This document shows, one piece after another, positions 61,006 to 64,000 of a DNA stretch of 64,000 bases. Within the stretch, counting starts at the first letter, position 1. Each line of letters begins with the position of its first letter. Below the pieces are notes generated by a model that was not told the DNA's origin, did no database searches, and saw only the letters and a list, made by a program, of their open reading frames with translations. Position numbers and translations under genes: made by a program. The stretch is from Aequorivita sp. (GTDB taxonomy: Bacteria > Bacteroidota > Bacteroidia > Flavobacteriales > Flavobacteriaceae), in NCBI GenBank assembly GCA_030690315.1, contig JAUYGY010000025.1, forward strand, positions 1 to 64,000, in the 5' to 3' direction.

Positions 61006-61560
61006 TTATTCTTTTTTCTTTTTTCTTTCTTCCAAATGAATCAACGCAAACACCGCATAATTAATCATATCCTGATAATTCGCGTCAATTCCTTCCGAAA
61101 CCAATGTCTTTCCACTGTTGTTTTCAATCTGTTTTACGCGCAATAATTTCTGAAGAATCAAATCTGTCAACGAACTTACACGCATATCGCGCCACGCTTC
61201 GCCATAATCGTGATTTTTGTCCATCATCAATTGTTTGGTTTTGGCCACTTGCTCATCATAAAGTTGGGTGGCATTTTCCAAAGAAAGATCTGGCTGCTCC
61301 ACTACGCCTTTTTCCAATTGAATGAGCGCCATAATGGAATAATTCACGATCCCAATAAATTCGCTGGTTTCATCTTCGGCAATTTTCTGTTCTTTATTTT
61401 TCTGCAAACCGCGGATGCGTTGTGCTTTTATAAAAATTTGGTCGGTCAGGGAAGGAAGCCGAAGAATGCGCCACGCGCTCCCGTAGTCGTGCATTTTCTT
61501 GATAAACAACTCCCTGCATTTTTCAATTTGGTTGTTGTACTGATTTGAAGTGTCCGCCAT
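61006..61560 (-). CDS. DUF1599 protein (two internal repeats)
   Basis: 184 aa made of two copies of a helical unit: RELFIKKMHDYGSAWRILRLPSLTDQIFIKAQRIR (about 16-50) and KQLMMDKNHDYGEAWRDMRVSSLTDLILQKLLRVK (about 112-146). The repeated K-H/N-DYGxAWR motif is typical of DUF1599, an all-alpha NTP-pyrophosphatase-like fold. Conserved Asp and Arg residues would suit nucleotide binding. Function unknown. Divergent from folP; the DoxX-like gene lies downstream on the same strand. Confidence 0.85.
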   Translation of the reverse strand: MADTSNQYNNQIEKCRELFIKKMHDYGSAWRILRLPSLTDQIFIKAQRIRGLQKNKEQKIAEDETSEFIGIVNYSIMALIQLEKGVVEQPDLSLENATQLYDEQVAKTKQLMMDKNHDYGEAWRDMRVSSLTDLILQKLLRVKQIENNSGKTLVSEGIDANYQDMINYAVFALIHLEERKKKKE

Positions 61561-61692
61561 TATGGATATGTAAGATTTTGCGTAAATTTCGCTTAAATAG
61601 TTTAAAGTTCAAAGTTGAAACCTTAAAGTTATTTTGCAAATTGTAGCTTCTTGGCTCAAAAACCCAAGTTTGAAAAATTAAAGTCGAAAAAA

Positions 61693-62517
61693 ATGACAAT
61701 TAACTGCCGCGGAAACCTCATTGACCTTTCCAACCCAAAAGTGATGGGCATCATTAACGTAACGCCCGATTCGTTTTATGACGGTGGAAAAACTTTTTCA
61801 GAGGAAAAAATTTTGAAACAAGCCGAAAAAATGCTTTCGGAAGGTGCAACATTTTTAGATGTGGGCGGATATAGCACGCGTCCGGGCGCGGATGAGATTT
61901 CTGAAAACGAAGAAATTGGGCGCGTTGTTGAAGCAATTGAAAGTATTCTGAAAAACTTTCCCGAAGCTTTAATTTCCGTAGATACCTTCCGAAGTGAAGT
62001 TGCCAAAAAAGCAATTGAAGCCGGTGCTGCGATTATAAACGATGTTTCGGGCGGCAGTTTAGATGCTGAAATGTATAAAACCGTTGCTTCGCTAAAAGTG
62101 CCCTACATTTTGATGCACATGCGCGGTACTCCAAAAACAATGGTAAAACTCACCGATTATCAAAACGTAACGGTTGAAGTTTTAAAAGATTTAGCTGAAA
62201 AAATTGCGCTCGCCCGTGCCGAAGGAATTAACGATATTATTGCCGATCCGGGTTTTGGATTCGCGAAAACCCGCGAACAAAGTTTTCAGCTTTTGAACAA
62301 TCTTGAGCTTTTCAAAAATTTAAATGTGCCTATTTTAGTGGGAGTTTCCCGAAAGTCATTTATCTATAAAACTCTTGAAACATCCGCAGAGAGTGCGTTG
62401 AATGGCACAACTTCACTCAACACGATCGCACTTTTAAAGGGAGCTTCCATACTTCGGGTTCACGATGTGAAAGAAGCGATGGAATGTGTAAAATTGTTTG
62501 AAAACCTAAAATCGTGA
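61693..62517 (+). CDS. folP: Dihydropteroate synthase
   Basis: 274 aa from the ATG at 61693 (a TTG 42 bp upstream would add 14 residues not typical of the family). VMGIINVTPDSFYDGG, GATFLDVGGYSTRPGA, SVDTFRSEVAKKAIEAGAAIINDVSGG, ILMHMRGTPKTM, and IADPGFGFAKT. It joins pABA to dihydropterin pyrophosphate in folate synthesis. cdaA starts 49 bp later and is probably co-transcribed; folP-cdaA adjacency is common in Bacteroidota. Confidence 0.95.
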   Translation: MTINCRGNLIDLSNPKVMGIINVTPDSFYDGGKTFSEEKILKQAEKMLSEGATFLDVGGYSTRPGADEISENEEIGRVVEAIESILKNFPEALISVDTFRSEVAKKAIEAGAAIINDVSGGSLDAEMYKTVASLKVPYILMHMRGTPKTMVKLTDYQNVTVEVLKDLAEKIALARAEGINDIIADPGFGFAKTREQSFQLLNNLELFKNLNVPILVGVSRKSFIYKTLETSAESALNGTTSLNTIALLKGASILRVHDVKEAMECVKLFENLKS

Positions 62518-62566
62518 CCGCAATCCATTAAAATTTTTAAAGTACTTTTACAAAAAACGCACACCC

Positions 62567-63340
62567 TTGGATTTTCTCGACATTCGAATTTTAGACATTC
62601 TAGATATTGTGCTGGTAGCATTTCTGCTTTACTACCTCTATAATTTAGTGAAAGGAACCGTGGCCATTAATATTTTGGTCGGGATTATTATTGTTTACGG
62701 CATTTACATTTTTACTGAACTATTGGAAATGCAACTGCTCAGCAAAATACTTGGAGGATTTTTAGGGGTTGGTATGTTTGCTTTGGTAGTGGTTTTCCAA
62801 CCCGAAATAAGGAAGTTTCTTTTAATGTTGGGCTCAACAAACTTCAATGCGCGCCGTAGGTTTTTAAGACAGTTCAACTTATCCGGAAATGATTCTGCCC
62901 TTAAAACCAATTTGGAAGGAATAATTGCCGCTTGCAAAAAAATGTCCAGTACAAATACGGGAGCGCTGATAGTTATTCAGCGTAATAATAGCTTAGATTT
63001 TGTAAAAAACTCTGGAGACCAAATGAACTTAGAGGTGAACCAGCCTATTATTGAAAGTGTGTTCTTTAAAAACAGTCCGCTGCACGACGGCGCAATGATT
63101 ATTGAGGAAAACCGAATAACTGCAACCCGTGTTATTCTTCCAGTTTCAAACGATAAAAAAATTCCGTTGCGGTTTGGTCTTCGGCATCGTGCAGCCGTTG
63201 GTATTACCGAAAAAACCGATGCGGTATGTTTGGTTGTTTCTGAAGAAAACGGGACAATTTCGTATCTAAAAGACGGCAATTTTGTGCTGTTCGAAAACAC
63301 GGATGAACTGATGAAAATTATGAAAAAAGATTTAAGCTAG
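62567..63340 (+). CDS. cdaA: Membrane diadenylate cyclase (c-di-AMP synthase)
   Basis: 257 aa from a TTG start (62567). Three N-terminal helices (about 10-80), a short linker, then a DAC domain with catalytic motifs SPLHDGAMII (DGA 174-176) and GLRHRAAVG (RHR 206-208), and GALIVIQR. It makes c-di-AMP from two ATP. TTG is the only start giving a full first helix (next Met is about 50 residues on). No regulator (CdaR) or GlmM is next to it, unlike Firmicutes. Its stop overlaps the stop of the convergent ABC gene (CTAG, 4 bp). Confidence 0.95.
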   Translation: MDFLDIRILDILDIVLVAFLLYYLYNLVKGTVAINILVGIIIVYGIYIFTELLEMQLLSKILGGFLGVGMFALVVVFQPEIRKFLLMLGSTNFNARRRFLRQFNLSGNDSALKTNLEGIIAACKKMSSTNTGALIVIQRNNSLDFVKNSGDQMNLEVNQPIIESVFFKNSPLHDGAMIIEENRITATRVILPVSNDKKIPLRFGLRHRAAVGITEKTDAVCLVVSEENGTISYLKDGNFVLFENTDELMKIMKKDLS

Positions 63341-64000
63341 ATTACTTCCTCTGCCATAAACTGTACCTCGTAAAGATTTTTGTAAAAACCATTTTGAAGT
63401 TTTAGCAGTTCTTTGTGCGTGCCTTCCTCAACAATTTTCCCAGAATCCATCACTATAATTTTATCCGCTTTTTTAATGGTTGCCAATCTGTGGGCTATTA
63501 CTATTGAAGTTCGCCCCGTTGTAAGTTTATCGGTCGCGGTTTGAATCATTTCTTCAGAATAGGTATCTACGGAAGAAGTGGCCTCGTCCAAAACCAAAAT
63601 ACTCGGTTTGCTCACGGATGCCCTCAGAAAAGCAATCAATTGTCTTTGCCCGGATGAAAGCATGCTGCCGCGTTCCTTCACATTATAATGATACCCGCCG
63701 GGAAGCGATTCAATAAATTTGTGGACGCCAATTTCCTTAGCTGCCGCAATTACTTCTTCTTCGGAAATATTAGGATTATTTAAGGTAATATTGTTCAAAA
63801 TTGAATCGGCAAAAAGAAAAACATCCTGCAAAACCACCGCTATTTGGTTGCGCAGTGAGGATAGCTTGTATTCTTTCAACGAAATTCCATCTATCAAAAT
63901 TTCACCGCTGTTTATTTCGTAAAAACGGTTCAATAAATTGATAATTGTGCTCTTTCCAGCGCCCGTAGCGCCAACAATGGCAACGGTTTCTCCAGGATTG
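63337..64000 (-). CDS. ABC exporter ATPase domain (5' part beyond window)
   Basis: Partial: 221 codons are visible, and the frame runs off the right edge with no start. Walker A GATGAGKST, Q-loop region VVLQDVFLFADSILNNITL, signature LSSGQRQL, Walker B ILVLDEATSSVD and the H-loop VIAHRLATI identify the nucleotide-binding domain of an MsbA/LmrA-type half-exporter. The membrane domain should lie to the right. It exports lipids or drugs in relatives. The stop overlaps cdaA by four bases. Confidence 0.9.
   Translation of the reverse strand, partial: NPGETVAIVGATGAGKSTIINLLNRFYEINSGEILIDGISLKEYKLSSLRNQIAVVLQDVFLFADSILNNITLNNPNISEEEVIAAAKEIGVHKFIESLPGGYHYNVKERGSMLSSGQRQLIAFLRASVSKPSILVLDEATSSVDTYSEEMIQTATDKLTTGRTSIVIAHRLATIKKADKIIVMDSGKIVEEGTHKELLKLQNGFYKNLYEVQFMAEEVI

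Overview
The window is AT-rich chromosomal DNA from a member of the Bacteroidota, most likely a marine or environmental Flavobacteriaceae. The evidence is a type IX secretion C-terminal sorting domain, promoters of the TAnnTTTG type, a type III glutamine synthetase, a fused isobutyryl-CoA mutase (IcmF), a DnaJ with a halved zinc finger, a curli operon of Bacteroidota type, and many short SPII lipoproteins. I cannot name the genus from sequence alone.

Layout. Positions 1-5,665 are an accessory zone. It opens with the repeat-rich end of an insertion sequence (IS21-like by appearance) that has cut the 5' end off a membrane protein gene. It then holds two REP-associated tyrosine transposase (RAYT) elements of about 707 bp, each bounded by inverted double-hairpin ends, plus a third solitary left end. 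The solitary end and the left end of the second element bracket a HigB/HigA toxin-antitoxin pair. Two XRE/HTH-type regulators with coiled-coil tails and a two-gene membrane module of unknown function also lie here. From about 5,700 to 35,200 the content is mostly core: a PLP enzyme, RlmF, a dicarboxylate symporter, an M28 peptidase, PPK2, an orphan sigma-54 response regulator behind an outer-membrane barrel and an ABC-2 exporter, DnaJ/GrpE, MnmD, IlvE, an M49 peptidase, a FluC channel, an MFS transporter and an Lrp regulator. It is interspersed with small secreted or lipoprotein genes of unknown role. A RES/Xre toxin-antitoxin pair sits at 35,205-36,184, next to icmF (36,221-39,646). 

From 41,500 to 45,600 is a housekeeping run (pyrF, prfA, purM) with a leaderless BtuF-like protein. 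From 45,600 to 51,250 is a complete curli (amyloid fibre) operon on the minus strand: major curlin (22 exact 11-residue units), a minor curlin-like protein, a CsgH-CsgE fusion, CsgF, CsgG with an added C-terminal barrel-like domain, and a terminal propeller lipoprotein, closed by a strong terminator. A long hairpin lies between the two curlin genes. The remainder (51,700-64,000) is core: glnN, a Ca2+/Na+ exchanger, apt, a tRNA-Arg(ACG), clpS, prmA, tpiA, an orphan DppB-like permease, a DoxX/MauE-DUF6624 fusion, a DUF1599 protein, folP, cdaA (c-di-AMP synthase) and the 3' part of an ABC exporter cut by the window edge.

Genes too short for a 60-codon cut-off that I add here: 32544-32618 (24 aa, with its own promoter and terminator), 55183-55335 (50 aa) and 56094-56252 (52 aa). 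A promoter-hairpins-T-run region at 26505-26701 is a candidate small RNA. All family names are from recognition of motifs by eye; no search was run.
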